From contig MNCI01014376.1 of assembly GCA_015680685.1 (NCBI GenBank), positions 209,573 to 273,572 of the forward strand: 64,000 nucleotides of DNA. The letters are read 5' to 3'. Both the position numbers and the translations under genes were made by a program. Source of the stretch: Gnetum montanum. Lineage: Eukaryota; Streptophyta; Gnetopsida; Gnetales; Gnetaceae. The notes under the pieces are model-generated. The model made no database searches, was not told where the DNA came from, and worked only from the letters and a program-made list of their open reading frames with translations. Numbering within the stretch: position 1 is the first letter of the stretch; every line of letters begins with the position of its first letter. Shown here one piece after another: positions 1 through 11,280 of the stretch.

Positions 1-795
1 TCGATGATGTGCAGCATGACCATTCGAGACACAAGTTTTTTTCCAAGATAATCACCTTTTTTCCTGGGGCTTGTATGATAAGAGCCAATGATCTTTAATC
101 CATGATGTCAACGAGGTCATGAAGATATTTTCTGGGCATTTTTCTCTTTGATCTTTTTGTTCTTTTTCTTTTTTCTTTTTGTTTGTTCCTTTCTTTTGTA
201 TTTTCTTTTTGTTTTTTTTTGTTTTTTGGTCTTTTTGAAAGAGCTTGCTTTCAGTGCTATGTTCATGCTCATGTGCTTGCATTTGTATCATGTACCGTGT
301 ATTGTGTTTTATGTTGCAACTGCTTAGAGAATCACAATGTACAACAGTGTATCAAGAGCTTCGAGTGAGTAGGACACAATGTATCCAGGGGATGTAATTG
401 AATAGGATAAGGGAGCATGTTGGGGCATAGGGAATGTATCAGGGGTTAGGAATGTACTTATGAATGGATTGATTAACCCAGTTGCAAGTGTCAGGAAGAA
501 TGTGATACCTTGTCGTCATGATGAAGTGCATCCATGCGCAAACACCTCAAGCATGTCATCCTACAAACACAACTCCAAGGGGACACAAAAAACACAAATG
601 ATTCAGTTAGCAAAACACTTTAAACTTGAATGTAGTCGATGCAATGGAGCCATCATGTGGAATTTCAAGGCAAATAGAATCTTGAACAGCATCAGTTTTA
701 TCAAGGTCTATGTGACAAATCATGCGGCAGGTTTTTGATGAGCACATACAACCGATTGCAGCAACATGTCTTTTCAAATAACACCAGGTTGTTAA
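1..795 (-). other. 3' untranslated region of element 1
   Basis: No credible gene. Bases 460-600 match element 2 downstream of integrase: both have a cttgt...atgatgaagtgcat / atgacgaaatgcat stretch followed by acaactccaaggggacac or a close variant. A T-rich run lies at 130-240. The small open frames here have no family resemblance. Confidence 0.55.
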
Positions 796-1353
796 TGATA
801 TCACCAGTTTGTAGTCTTAGCAGAGTGATGTGGATTAGTTTCACATCATAATCCTTTGGACATCGCCAGTTTATCGTCGTAGTGGACGGTGCAGTGCTAG
901 TTTATAGTCGTAGCGGACTACGAAGAGGCAAACTAGTTTATAGTCTTAGCAGACTCTAGATGCTAATTTTACGTCATGGTGAATAGATGTGGTAGTTTAG
1001 TGTCATACCAAACAGAGCTCTATGGTGTTGGTTTACTGTCATGATGCCAGGACATTCTGTGGTATCAGTTTTAAGTCATGATGCCAGGACTTGGTGCTTA
1101 CCTTGCTTGTGTAAGGTGTGATGTTGCATGCGTGGTCATGCTATGTGCCTGCAAGATCCTGCAAAAATCAACTAGAAAGAAAAAAACATCAAGCAACACC
1201 TATCATAAACAGAGTTAAAATGGATGAATGAAAGAAAAGCAATGCAAAAAGTGATAGTTTTAGGCCGTTCCGGGCCATAAGCTAGTTTAAGGCCTTTTGG
1301 GCCCTTGTTAGTTTAACATCATTTCAGACATGGGATAGTTTAACGTCATTTTG
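796..1353 (-). repeat. Two hairpin-unit arrays after protease in element 1
   Basis: Units begin TAGTTTA on the plus strand and continue into a short inverted repeat. Array 796-1095 includes TAGTC-gtagcg-GACTA, CGTC-gtagtg-GACG and AAGTC-atgatgccag-GACTT. Array 1248-1353 includes GGCC-gttccg-GGCC, GGCC-tttt-GGGCC and ACGTC-attttg-GAC. Arm sequences differ between units but still pair. About 150 bp of unrelated sequence (1096-1247) separates the two arrays, at the position where element 2 carries pol and the antisense gene. Confidence 0.8.
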
Positions 1354-1371
1354 GACAGAGGTTGTGAAGCG

Positions 1372-2442
1372 CTATTGGGTGGATGGGGCATTTTTGCCAC
1401 GTATGATGGTCTCCATCCCTTTGTGGAGGAAGTGGAGTTCTTGGTGGATGAAAGATGACACTACGCATGACCTAGCTAGCCAGGGGCGTCCTAGGATCAT
1501 GTTGTATTCTGGCATCTTGTCGATGACTATAAAGTTTACAAATGTGGGGTGCTGGTCTCCTATCATGAAGGCGATGTGGATTTTGCCTTTAATGGCTATG
1601 CGTGCTCCATCGAAGGAGTTTAGAGACTCGATTTCGGTCGATTGAATGTTGTGCGTTAGTCCTAGTTGTTCAACGACGGAGTGTGCAACAACATTTTCTG
1701 CCACACCATCATCGATGTGTACTCTGCGTACTATGTATTTTCCAATGCTTACACTAATGTTCAATGTTGCATGTCTGACCTCCCCTTGTTTGGGGTTGAT
1801 CTTGACATCATTGTTGCAAAAGGTTAGAGTCGTTGTGTTTGTATCTTGTGGTACAGGGGATGTAATGGCTCCGTGAATGGCGTCTTCAGTTGGAGACATG
1901 TTTTCTATAGAAGGGATGGAGGTGAACATGTGTGCTAGTGCTTGGTGATGCTTTGATAATGTTAAGACAAGGTTGAGCAAGGTAGGTGTTACATTCTTAT
2001 GTTTTAATGCATTGTGCGTATGGGATAGTACGCATGCGAGGTTGTCATTTATGTTTGTTATGGTGGGAGCCTCCTCTATTGTGTGAGCCATAATGTAGAG
2101 CTCTTGTGAAGGGGAAATGCATAAGGGTTTTTGTTTAGTGGCCCTAGGGGTAGAGCTAGGGCTGGTTTGTGGTTTAGGCATTGGTGACTTGGGTTGCCAC
2201 TGCTTGTATGTGGCCAAGTTTCTAGAACTTGGACTTGGTGTGGATGTCGCTGGAGCAACTTGTGTGTTTAACATTGCGATGGATGGTGGCTGGCAGTTTA
2301 ACATCATACCAAACGGGTTGTTAGATGTTGCCCTTATGATGAAGGGTCTCTTATTTTGGGAAGTCGTTGAAGGTACGGGACTGCTAGGTTGCACTACGTT
2401 GAGCAATCCTTTCTTTTCCATTCTTTGTAAATCGTTTTGCAA
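1372..2442 (-). CDS. Retropepsin-like protease region of element 1 gag-pro
   Basis: This open stretch of 356 codons lies in the same frame as gag. Residues about 235-345 form a retroviral-type aspartic protease domain: the active-site region reads VHIDDGVAENVV and the C-terminal half holds the typical ILGRPWL motif. It aligns along its length with the proteases of element 2 (57322-58965) and element A. The usual DTGA/DSGA active site is DDGV here, DDGA in element 2 and DDRV in element A. The protease cuts the polyprotein during particle maturation. The frame is open, but the missing pol and broken gag make activity unlikely. Confidence 0.8.
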   Translation of the reverse strand: MQNDLQRMEKKGLLNVVQPSSPVPSTTSQNKRPFIIRATSNNPFGMMLNCQPPSIAMLNTQVAPATSTPSPSSRNLATYKQWQPKSPMPKPQTSPSSTPRATKQKPLCISPSQELYIMAHTIEEAPTITNINDNLACVLSHTHNALKHKNVTPTLLNLVLTLSKHHQALAHMFTSIPSIENMSPTEDAIHGAITSPVPQDTNTTTLTFCNNDVKINPKQGEVRHATLNISVSIGKYIVRRVHIDDGVAENVVAHSVVEQLGLTHNIQSTEIESLNSFDGARIAIKGKIHIAFMIGDQHPTFVNFIVIDKMPEYNMILGRPWLARSCVVSSFIHQELHFLHKGMETIIRGKNAPSTQ

Positions 2443-2869
2443 AGTTCAACAAGTGTTTGTGTCATGTCTAGGAATTTGGTGGTATTGGTAGTATGCACTT
2501 AAGTCAAAATGTTGTGGGACACATGCATTGTATGTTGTAGTGGGATGACTTGCCAATTCACAGTGTTTCTGGTTGCATATGTAGCCATCATCTGACATGC
2601 ATTTTTATTGGACCAAACCAGTGTTGAGGAGCTATTCTAGCAATTGGAAAGGTTTTCCTAGAAAGGGTATGGGTTTGCATTGGGTGCGCTCATGTCTAGG
2701 AGAGGCTTGTGTCGCGGTGCCAAAGCTAGAGTTGGCAGCTTGGGGTGTTGAGGCCACAGGCCTGTTGGTTGCATGTGTTGGCATGGTGATTATTACGATT
2801 GTTGCATTTGATGTTGCTTGCGTATCCTGCGCTATTTGTGTTATTTTTGTTGGTTGCAATTGTTGCATT

Positions 2870-2962
2870 TGTTGTTGTGCATGTTGTTTTTTGTGTTGTT
2901 GTGCATGTTGTTGTTTTTGTTGTGCATGTTGTTGTTTTTGTTGTGCATGTTGTTATTTTTTG
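2870..2962 (-). repeat. Tandem repeat coding for HAQQKQQ units in gag
   Basis: The plus strand shows repeated gttgttgtgcatgttgttttt units of about 21-24 bp. In the gag frame they read HAQQ/KQQ. Copy number has probably changed by slippage. The matching region of element 2 gag lacks the expansion. Confidence 0.75.
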
Positions 2963-3699
2963 TGTTGGCTCCTATAGGCCAAGTAGGATGGGTCATTGCT
3001 TGCTTTTGCTGCCTCTTCGATGCCCTTTGCTTGGTCAAAGGCCTAGGTAAGAGACTTTGGGGCTTGGTAGAGTAGTTTTGACTTGATGAATTCATTAACT
3101 ACATCTTTGCAGATTTCCAAGAGATGTGTCTTCACGATCAGCTCATGCATTTCATTGGCTGTGACACTCCATCGTTGGAGGAAGGGTAGTATGGGCTCCA
3201 GGGATCCTTGTCTAATGTGAAGGAGCTTCTCGATTATCACTTCAGGTTTGATGTTGTATCTGAAGCATGTCACAAACTAGTGTATGAGGTCCTCAAGGGA
3301 TGCAATGGAAGCTCGGGGTAGGGCACGGTACCAGTCTAAAGCTTTGCCAGTGAGCAACAGGGGAAAGAGGTGTAGAATGGCATGTGGCCAAGAGTGCAAC
3401 GTGATAACTTCTATGCAAAATGTGAGGATATGTGCATTGGGGTCACTATGACTCATATGTGGCAACAAACCGTCCATAGGTAGTGTAAGGGGTGGGACCG
3501 TAGGACAGATCGGATCATCATGGTAAAAGTCCACCACCTTGGGTGTGTCTAAGGAGGGAGCCTTAAGCTAGTTGATTTCCTCCATCAAAGTCTGGATGAG
3601 TTGGGACACTTGTTCCCAACTCATAGATTCACCAGCCGATTGTGTTGACTAGACTCGCATAGGTTGTGCAGTGAAGGGTTGGATCACCGGTTGTGGGCT

Positions 3700-3815
3700 T
3701 TGCAAGTTTAATGTCATGATAGATGGTTGTTGGTAGTTTAATATCATACCAGACATGTGTTGGCAGTTTAAGGCTATACTGGACCATGGATAGTTTAACG
3801 TCATGCCGGATGGAT
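3700..3815 (-). repeat. Hairpin-unit array inside gag of element 1
   Basis: Four units of the same family: tagtttaatgtcat, tagtttaatatcat, cagtttaaggctat and tagtttaacgtcat, each followed by a partial second arm. In the gag frame they read as DIKL- or DVKL-like peptides without a stop, so the array lies within the open frame. Confidence 0.7.
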
Positions 3816-4209
3816 GATGAGCAGGTGCCTAAGGCACTAGTAATAGGCATGGCACATGTGACGCCTACGTAAATGTTGGCTTGAGGTTGGGGAGGTTGGG
3901 GCATGGCCCCAACATAGGCATAAGGTACTTATGTTGCTTGGGGCTGGGCCCCATCGTACGTACAATGTGTTTGGATTGTTTGGGGTTGGGCCCCAATGTG
4001 TGTAGACTGTGAAGCGAATACCTTGGGCATGTGCTCCAAATGTTGTGATTGTTGTGAGGAGGCAAGGCCCCAAGGGTTGTTGGGTTCAGGCAGGGCCACG
4101 AACTCATACTCGTACTCAGATGGCAATCTCGGGTAAGAGGAAGTCATCTCAGAATCATTGTGTTGTGTGTATTTCATGTATTGGACAAGGTGATCCATGT
4201 TGGTGGTAG

Positions 4210-4750
4210 TTGGTACTTAGACCGGCTTGAAGTTAGGTGCGAATTGTGGTGAATTCAGCTTTGAAACAAATGTGTTTTCTGTGTTTTTGTTGAAAAAACA
4301 TTATAGCGGCACTATAGAAATACTGTAGTGGTACTGTAGCAGTGTGAGTACTTTAGCAGTGTGACTACTATAGCAACGTGAGTACTGTAGCAGCGTGACT
4401 ACTGTAGCAACGTGCAACATGAGTACTGTAGCAACCACAAAACACTATAGCAGCATAAGGTTACTGTAGCAAGCGAAGGTCACGTTGGAGCGTGAGTGCA
4501 ACGTGAGCACTGTAGCAACCACAAAACATTGTAGTGGCATAAGGTTACTGTAGCAAGTGGAGGTCACCCTAGAGGTCACACTGGTAGAGTGAGTGCAGCA
4601 TGAGTAAGTCAAGCTAGGCATGTGTAAGCTAGCTTGATAAGGTAAGATTTAGTTTCAGCACTTGGTCTGTGCAACATTTGGACAGGTAGTGTGATCAGGG
4701 TTTTGATTAAATGGTAAACATGTTTGGCCCTCCTTCTAGTGTCATTTTAC
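4210..4750 (-). other. Leader of element 1 with tandem short repeats
   Basis: This is untranslated sequence between LTR and gag. Bases 4320-4560 are a degenerate array of actgtagcaacgtgag-like units. Next to the LTR, the region that pairs with the primer tRNA in element 2 is recognisable but decayed (cctccttctag at 4731-4741). No credible open reading frame was seen. Confidence 0.6.
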
Positions 4751-6556
4751 TGTACTGACCTAAATCATCGATGTAAGGCTGGAAGGGAAAATAGACACCG
4801 AAAGATCATTGGGCAGGCACAGCTAACCCTACCTTCACCCAAGGGCAAGTTGGAAAAGAAAATGAAGGTAGAGTGCCTTGGATGGTTTGCACACAAATCA
4901 ACCAAGGACTTCCTCGAGTGTAAGCTAGGGCTAGCACTGGGGTTATCATAAATGGTGTAAACAGAATGCAAATAGTGACACAAAATGTAAACAGAGTGTA
5001 GAGCGTAAACAAATATTGAATTGTAAATGAAGCGTAAATAGAGACTGAATTGTAAACGAAGCGTAAACAGAGCTATATTGTAAACAAAGCGTAAATAGAG
5101 TAAACAATATAAATGGAAGGCAATAATGAAACTATATTGTATTTTTTAACAAAAGTGTGCACCAGTCAAAGCACAGTTGCGTGTGTGATAGCAAGTCAAG
5201 CGCTAAGCCCCAGAGTGATGTGGTGATGTGTTTGCAGGTTCTTGGATGCTAGGAGTCTCGTGTGCCTGAGCGTCCAAGGTTCAAAGTTGCTCTTTCTTCA
5301 AAATTGCCAACCCTGTTTATGTGAATTAACAAGGTATTTATAGGGTTTGGTTGGGTTTGGGTGTGGGGCTCATGGAAGGAATCAACAGCTGGAAGATGAG
5401 AGAAAATAAGATCATGTGACACGTGTTTGGTTGTGTGAGTTGGTCGTGTGTAGGCAAGCTATGTTCTTGACCAGGTGCATTGTACCTTACAACGCAAGTT
5501 GTCTTATGCCCATAGAAGCAGCGTAAGAGCTTGACAAGCTCACAGATGGTGAGGCTTACAAAAATTTACAATGAATTCCAAGAGGGATTGACTCTGGCTC
5601 GCTTGAAACTTCATGGTCCTTTGAATCAACTGCTGCAGGATGTCGATTTGAGTGGTTCCATGGTTTTTTGAGGCATCTCTACTTCATCAAGGCTCCCAAC
5701 GTGAGTTGATTTGGTCCTGGCATGTCCTTAGCATGCGTTTGGAGTGCTTTTGTCTAGGTGTGAATAGTGGTCATGCTGGTGAATAGTGGTCACACTGATG
5801 AATAGTATTCATGCTGGTGAATAGTGTTCACATTGGCAAATAGTGGTCACACTAGTCTCACGCTGCCAGCGTCACCTCAGCGTGACCTAGGCGTGAGCAA
5901 GTTGGGATGGTACATTTTACATCAAATCTTGATCTTTGAGACATGTCTTTCAAGTGTAACTAATGCCTGCCCTTGGGGACAACCTACATGTTGAATCTGA
6001 GCCTGTTTGTGCCTTGATCCAGGTCATTTTGGCAACTCATGCTAGACTCATGCTATCAACGTGACCTGGGCATGAGCATTGAAAACGATGCATTTTCAAG
6101 CCCAAAATTAGAATTCTGAGGGTTGTGACCTAGAGTAATCATTAGTGGACCTCAAGGAGGCCTTGTACCCTCGAAATCATACCATTTTAACACTGTTTTG
6201 AGGCTGTTTTGAGTTACTCACGCTGGACTCACGTTGGACTCATGCTGCTAGCATGACCTGGGCGTGACCTCAACGTGAGTAGCAAGATCTGTGTGATTTT
6301 GACTTGAAATCTTGAATTTTGTATGCTGAAACTTGGAGCGGTCATCAATGGGCCTCGAGGGGGCCTTGCCCATTCAAATCAGGACCATTTTGACCTAATT
6401 TGGAAGCTGTCATGGTTGGTCATGTTGAGGGCAAGCTGGATTGAAAAAGCTAGCTTGTGACTTCCATGCCTTAGTCAAGTTTTGCCTCCTGAATGCTGAA
6501 AAGGGCTTAAGTTGTTCTTATTTCAAAGTGTTAAGCTGAAATTTTGTGGTTTTTCA
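4751..6556 (-). repeat. 5' LTR of element 1
   Basis: The minus-strand start at 6556 reads TGAAAAACCACAAAATTT, close to the TGAAACACCACAAAAATTT that opens the LTRs of element 2 and the solo LTR. The end at 4751 (TGTAC on the plus strand) matches the LTR end of element 2, and bases 4770-4930 match its U5 region. A minus-strand TATAAATA lies at 5342-5335. U3 carries tandem copies of about 190 bp around 5940-6420, each with a motif such as gtgacctgggcgtgac, and a shorter array of gaatagtggtcac units near 5765-5860. Length is about 1806 bp. Confidence 0.75.
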
Positions 6557-6579
6557 ATAGTACCTAAACTTCTCCAAGG

Positions 6580-7640
6580 CATACACCACCACCATATGCT
6601 CTCTTTCTATTGTGGTGTAGTTTAGCTCTGCACCCATAATGCTTTAACTTATGCACTACATGTAGTATGGATGCTTTTGATCATCCAACTACAAAAGCAT
6701 GGCTCCCAAGGCATAGTTTGATGCATTCATCATGATGTGAAATGGTTTGAACCAATTGAGTACCCATAGAATTGGAATTTCTATAATCTTTTCTTTGAGT
6801 TGGAATGCTTTTTCACATTCCTTGGTCCATACAAATGGGGCATCTTTCTTTCTAAGCTTGACCAATGGTTTCACAATCTTAGAGAAATTCTTTATCAATT
6901 TCCAAACTAGCTATTGTTTCCAAGGGATGACTAGAAATCTTTAACTATTTTCAGTTGGTGGGTTATTTCTTGGATGACCCTAATCTTTTCAAGATTTACC
7001 TCAATCCCTGATTAAGAAATTTTTTGCTCTAGCATAATGCCCTCTTAAACCATCAAATAGCTTTTGTGCCATTTGAGCCAAATATTAGTCTCCACTTACC
7101 TTTTTAACACTTGCTCAAGGCGGTCCATGGCTTGCTCAAATGTAGCACCATAGGTGAAGAAGTCATCAATGAAGACTTTCACCTCACTACCAATCTACTA
7201 CTAAAAAATTCTAAGGACAAAGCATTGGAAGATTATAGGGGCATTTCATAAACCAAATGGTATCTTTTGATATGCAAAATTCCTTTAGAGACTTATGAAC
7301 CTAGTTTTGACCTTATCTTTTCATGTGATTTAAATTTTTTTATAGCCACTATAACCATCTAGAAAGTTGTAAAAGTAATGCCCAAAGATAGTATCCAACA
7401 CCTGGTCCACAAATGGCAATAGAAAATGATCTTTATAGGTTACCATGTTCAACTACCGAAAATCAATACAAACCCTCTAATTTTCATCTTTCTTTAACAC
7501 AATCACAAGTGGGCTAACCCATGTACTATCCATAATTGGATAGATGAACCCCATCTTGAGGATTTGTTCAATTTTCTCCTTAATAATCTGCTTCAATTTA
7601 GGATTCAACCACTATTGTAGTTACCTCTTTAGCTTGATGG
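6580..7640 (-). pseudogene. Reverse transcriptase/RNase H remnant of the older gypsy element
   Basis: The minus-strand stretch 6898-6689 reads FSKIVKPLVKLRKKDAPFVW and continues with ECEKAFQLKEKIIE and ASNYALGAMLL, the connection and RNase H start of gypsy polymerases (FSKI..PL..LL, W...C..AF..LK, DAS.YA.GA). Weaker reverse transcriptase similarity in broken frames extends to about 7640. Stops and frame changes are frequent, and the aspartate of the DAS motif is asparagine here. Confidence 0.65.
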
Positions 7641-8130
7641 AAGGATCAATATAGATGCAATGCTAGCATATCTAAAGATTAATCCCAATGAGTTCAAGAT
7701 ATGACCAAGCATAGGTAGTTGGCCATTTATTAATCACATTTAATAGCTTCTCTTTCTACTTAGGATCAAGGTTGGCATTGATTATCACCAACTTGCCAAT
7801 TTTAAAAAAATGCATACTCCATGTTGGCAAGTAGATTTTTCAACTCTAAAGGCTCTTATTTGAAAATTTCAAGGATTTTATACTCTCCCTAATAGGTATC
7901 ATCAGATTCATCATTAGAGAGCTGGCAATGAACTTGCTCCAGTTCATCCATGCTTCAACATAGATACATGTTAAGCTCTCAGTCAATTGCATGCAAAGTA
8001 TGTTGCTTTCAAGAACAGCTGTCAGCCACTAAGTGCCTTCTTATTTTATAGCTACTACATATAAGCACCTTTGAATTTCTAATTCATATGCACACCATTT
8101 GCATCATGTGATTGATGTTATTTTTATGGC

Positions 8131-9387
8131 TCATGGTTTTTGCACATAGTTGTACCTTGTGTCATAGTACATGATGCATGGAACTTTCTTCTTCTTGATC
8201 TTTCCAAATGCATTTTCCTTTAAAATCTCCAAGGAAAGATCTTGGATTTCCAACCATTCATCAATGGTAGTTAGCCAAGCCCTTACCATAAATATTGGGA
8301 AGTCTCCCTTGCAATTTTCAACATGGATTACTAGGAAGTCAGCAAGATAGGACCACCCATAGATGGTGGTCACAATGTCCTCCACTAGTCACAAGGAAAT
8401 AGTGATGGACTAGTCTACTAACTCAAGATGAATGTTACTCTTCTTGAGTTGAGGCAAGTTTTAGGATTTGTACATCTCATGAGAAATCATATTAAAACTA
8501 GAACATAAATCCAAAAAAGCTTTGCAAGGCTCATTCCTAGTGATTTGCAAATAGATTAAGGAACTCCTAGAATTAGATCTTTTCCTAGGAAGATGGCTAG
8601 CCTTTATCCAATTAGTTACTACATGGGTTAACATGATGGTATGCACTTTAGGAGGTGATTGGTTTGAAGGGGACTCAAACAAATTAGATATAGAAGATGA
8701 GGAAGAAGTAGGATTATCAGCCACATGGATCTATGAGGGCTTTGTAGGACTGTTGGTTCAGAAGAATGGTCTTTTTCTAGGTTTAGGATTCAAACCACTC
8801 AGTGCAAGATCTGACTGTAAGTTAACAACCCTGGTAGCATTACGTTGTTGCGACCCAACTTGAATTTCACTCTGCATTGATGGATCACATGGTAATTCCA
8901 TTGAGGATGGAGGGACATGAGTAGAAGGATGAGGAGGAGCATAAGGATATGGAGATTCCCCTCTTTGAGATGGAGAATGAGCTCTATAATACTCAAGAGG
9001 ATAGTAGTAATGCTGAAAAGAATCATGACTGAAAGAGTCATGTAAAGACATGGGTTGCTAAACATAGTACCTATATGGATTAGGCTATCTGTAATGGTAC
9101 CACTACGTTAGTGGTGGCATCTCCCATGACTACAAGTGCTGCCATTGATGATACTACTCAAACAATTGTGGTGGAGCTCCACTTGGATAATAGGCTTATT
9201 GTTGGAGGAACTGCCTTAGATTACCTTTAGAATAAGGTAATCTTCTGGATGCTTGCCTTCTTACCAATCTAATATTTAGAGTGTACATCCTAGATTCTTG
9301 CAAGTGTGACACAATAGGACAACATCTCTTAGGATGTTCATATTGGTAGATGTTACACCCACCATCATCATCTAATTTAGACTCCAA
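8131..9387 (-). pseudogene. gag-protease remnant of the older gypsy element
   Basis: Four open pieces (9387-9196, 9051-8758, 8724-8461, 8385-8131) lie in one frame, interrupted by stops, so this was one polyprotein. The first holds a decayed zinc knuckle (CNIYQYEHPKRCCP). The second is rich in serine, proline, tyrosine and histidine. The third has the protease active-site region (AFLDLCSSFNMISHEMY; the usual glycine after the aspartate region is cysteine). The fourth carries the protease C-terminal part with a damaged GRPWLAT motif (VRAWLTT). Confidence 0.65.
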
Positions 9388-9399
9388 AACCTCTTATAT

Positions 9400-11280
9400 T
9401 GCAAAAGCTTTGCCTTACCCCTTTGGGAAGCACATTTAGCTTCCTTCCTTCTCTTACAATCATGATCACTACATTTCTCTTTAGATGCCTCTACTATTTT
9501 TAGAGCTATTTAGAACTTTTCATCCAAAGAGTCCCCCATTTTTTCTACCTTAGCTAAAATTTCAAAGACACATTTCTAGATCGACAAGGTTCTCATTACA
9601 CCACCTCATCAAATAATGCCTCCTCCTCATTGTTAATAAACTAGACTTCTCTTTTTCTAATGGAAGGATCCTAGTTGTACTCATCCACACTTTCTCGTAT
9701 TCTGAACTCTTCTTCTTTGATGCACTCTAAGTTCTGATAGTATCCCTTGGGCATAGACCCCATGAGTTCTCCTCGTTTATGATTAGATCCCATTTATCAT
9801 ATGGCAAAGCTACTCCCTTTAAGAATAATCATGGCCAATACATCTATGCAAAAGAAAATAATACCTACCCATGATTACATACAAGGGTTCATGTGTTCCT
9901 TGTCGCCAACCTTGAATCTTCTTTCATAATTTGGACACTTGAGAGTACATATGATATTTTTCATTAAACAACTCAAGCATCATACTTCATCTACAAATTG
10001 ATTCCAGCTCCAAAGAGCAATACCAACTTTCTACTTCTTTTATAGAAAATAGCTTAAGCTTTTGCCAATTATTTTCTATGTTCTACAAGGCACAAGCATC
10101 GTAAAAATCTTGTAGGTGATTCTACAAATCAAAATTGTATCCCCCTTTAAAATTGTTAATATTTTTCATATCCAACCTCTTTATTCAATTATCTTTTACA
10201 TTCCTTGTTAGAGTTCTTACTACCTTTGTGATGTTCAACATGTTTGGAGTAGTAAGCAAAGGCTCATCATAGTTATGACCTTTGTGATGGCCATGATGCC
10301 TATGATGCCCTCTGCTATCCCTTCTCTCATTGTGGTGGACCTCCATTGAATCTCCACATCCTTGATCTTGATCATCTCAATGGGCCCTACAATCATGATC
10401 ATTTCTATCCCACTATTCACCTCCATCATGATCATGACCTCTACAGCTTTAGTTGAAGCTTGAGAAGGAAGAAGAGGATGATGAATATGAAGAGGAAGAA
10501 GGACTAGCATTGTGATGCCTACCACCCCCTCTTTAATGGTCACTTCCATGATCATATTCATGATACCTATCCTTGTCCTTGCCATGGCTCCTATTCTTTG
10601 ATCTTCCATGATCATGGGATCAATTCTTACCTAAACTAGGATTGTTCACAATGGATTGTAAATTTAAGTTCAAGATCCCTTCATCAAAATTAAGGGAAGG
10701 AGAGTCGATAAAATGAGAAACTCTAGAGAAAGGATCCTTAATATCTTTTTGGCCCAATAAGAACAAGGGATTATTGAACCATTTTCCTTTCAAAGCTACA
10801 TAACACTTCTATTACTAATCAATTTTTCATTACGCTTCGGTGGGATGATAATCCCTTGAGTCATGATCTTGCATAATGTATCCAACATGGAGCCCCTAGA
10901 TTCCCAACCTCATAAGAGTTTGGAGCAACATCCTAGGAACTAATTGATCGAGCAACAACATAATGTTGTCCTTCATATCCCTCCACTGAAACTAGTCATC
11001 CTGGTGCAAGATGAAGGTGAAACTGGATCCATACTCATCACTAGGGCATTGGCTAATTTGATAATTCATTTCTTGAATTGGATGTGTGCTCAAACTTAGG
11101 TGGAGAATCATTCTTGTAAGAAGAATACATTTTCAAATCAAAATAAAATTCACAATGTGTTTTTTACAATTCTTGTTAGTGTTAAAATGATTGCAACTTT
11201 AAGGTTTGATCAAATAATGTAATGATTTTCACTAAGTCCTAGAGGTGTACAAAGCTAACTAAAGTCCCTAGAAATGGCAT
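9400..11280 (-). pseudogene. gag N-terminal and low-complexity region of the older gypsy element
   Basis: The minus strand at about 10140-9900 shows gag-domain traces (NNWQKLKLFSIKEVESWYCS, then LE.FNEKYH) across stops. Bases 10620-10235 code, in a broken frame, for a histidine/aspartate/serine-rich stretch from catgatcat-like repeats. The open frame reported for that stretch in another phase is methionine/isoleucine-rich and looks spurious. Confidence 0.45.

Larger units (their letters stand above)
2632..4198 (-). pseudogene. gag of element 1 (degenerate)
   Basis: Gag forms the particle in which the element's RNA is copied. The part at 4198-3629 is proline- and glutamine-rich, as in element 2 gag. 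Residues encoded at 3537-3277 (for example LTGKALDWYRALPRA) and 3273-3043 (IEKLLHIRQGSLEPILPFLQRW) match the conserved gag domain seen in elements 2 and A. The C-terminal part continues in the same frame to 2632 through a simple-sequence stretch at 2962-2870 that encodes HAQQKQQ-type repeats. Several stops and one frame change near 3630 show that it is not functional. A four-unit hairpin array (3700-3815) lies within it. Confidence 0.75.
1..6556 (-). mobile_element. Tat-type Ty3/gypsy element 1, 5' part, lacking pol (partial)
   Basis: Read on the minus strand the order is 5' LTR (6556-4751), leader, gag, protease, hairpin arrays and 3' untranslated region, running off the window at base 1. 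The gag and protease pieces at 3537-2632 and 2442-1372 share one reading frame, as a gag-pro polyprotein would, with a few stops. No reverse transcriptase, RNase H or integrase is present: from the array after protease (1353-1248) the sequence passes within about 150 bp to an array (1095-796) and 3' region resembling those after integrase in element 2. The element is therefore non-autonomous. It sits inside an older gypsy element that resumes at 6557. The 3' LTR and other target duplication lie outside the window. Confidence 0.8.
6557..11280 (-). mobile_element. Older degenerate Ty3/gypsy element (internal region)
   Basis: On the minus strand, gag-like sequence (about 11000-9400), gag-protease (9387-8131) and reverse transcriptase/RNase H remnants (about 7640-6580) follow in the usual gypsy order. 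Element 1 inserted into its RNase H region at 6556/6557. It is unlike the Tat elements: the protease surroundings (GWSYLADFLVIHVE, then a decayed GRPWLA-type motif) recall the Athila-like or other non-Tat gypsy pattern. No LTR could be delimited; the upper boundary is approximate. Confidence 0.65.

Noticed and set aside
10235-10615. 126-codon minus-strand frame rich in Met and Ile
   Set aside because: It is the wrong phase of a catgatcat-like low-complexity stretch; the neighbouring frame gives the His/Asp/Ser-rich decayed gag sequence.
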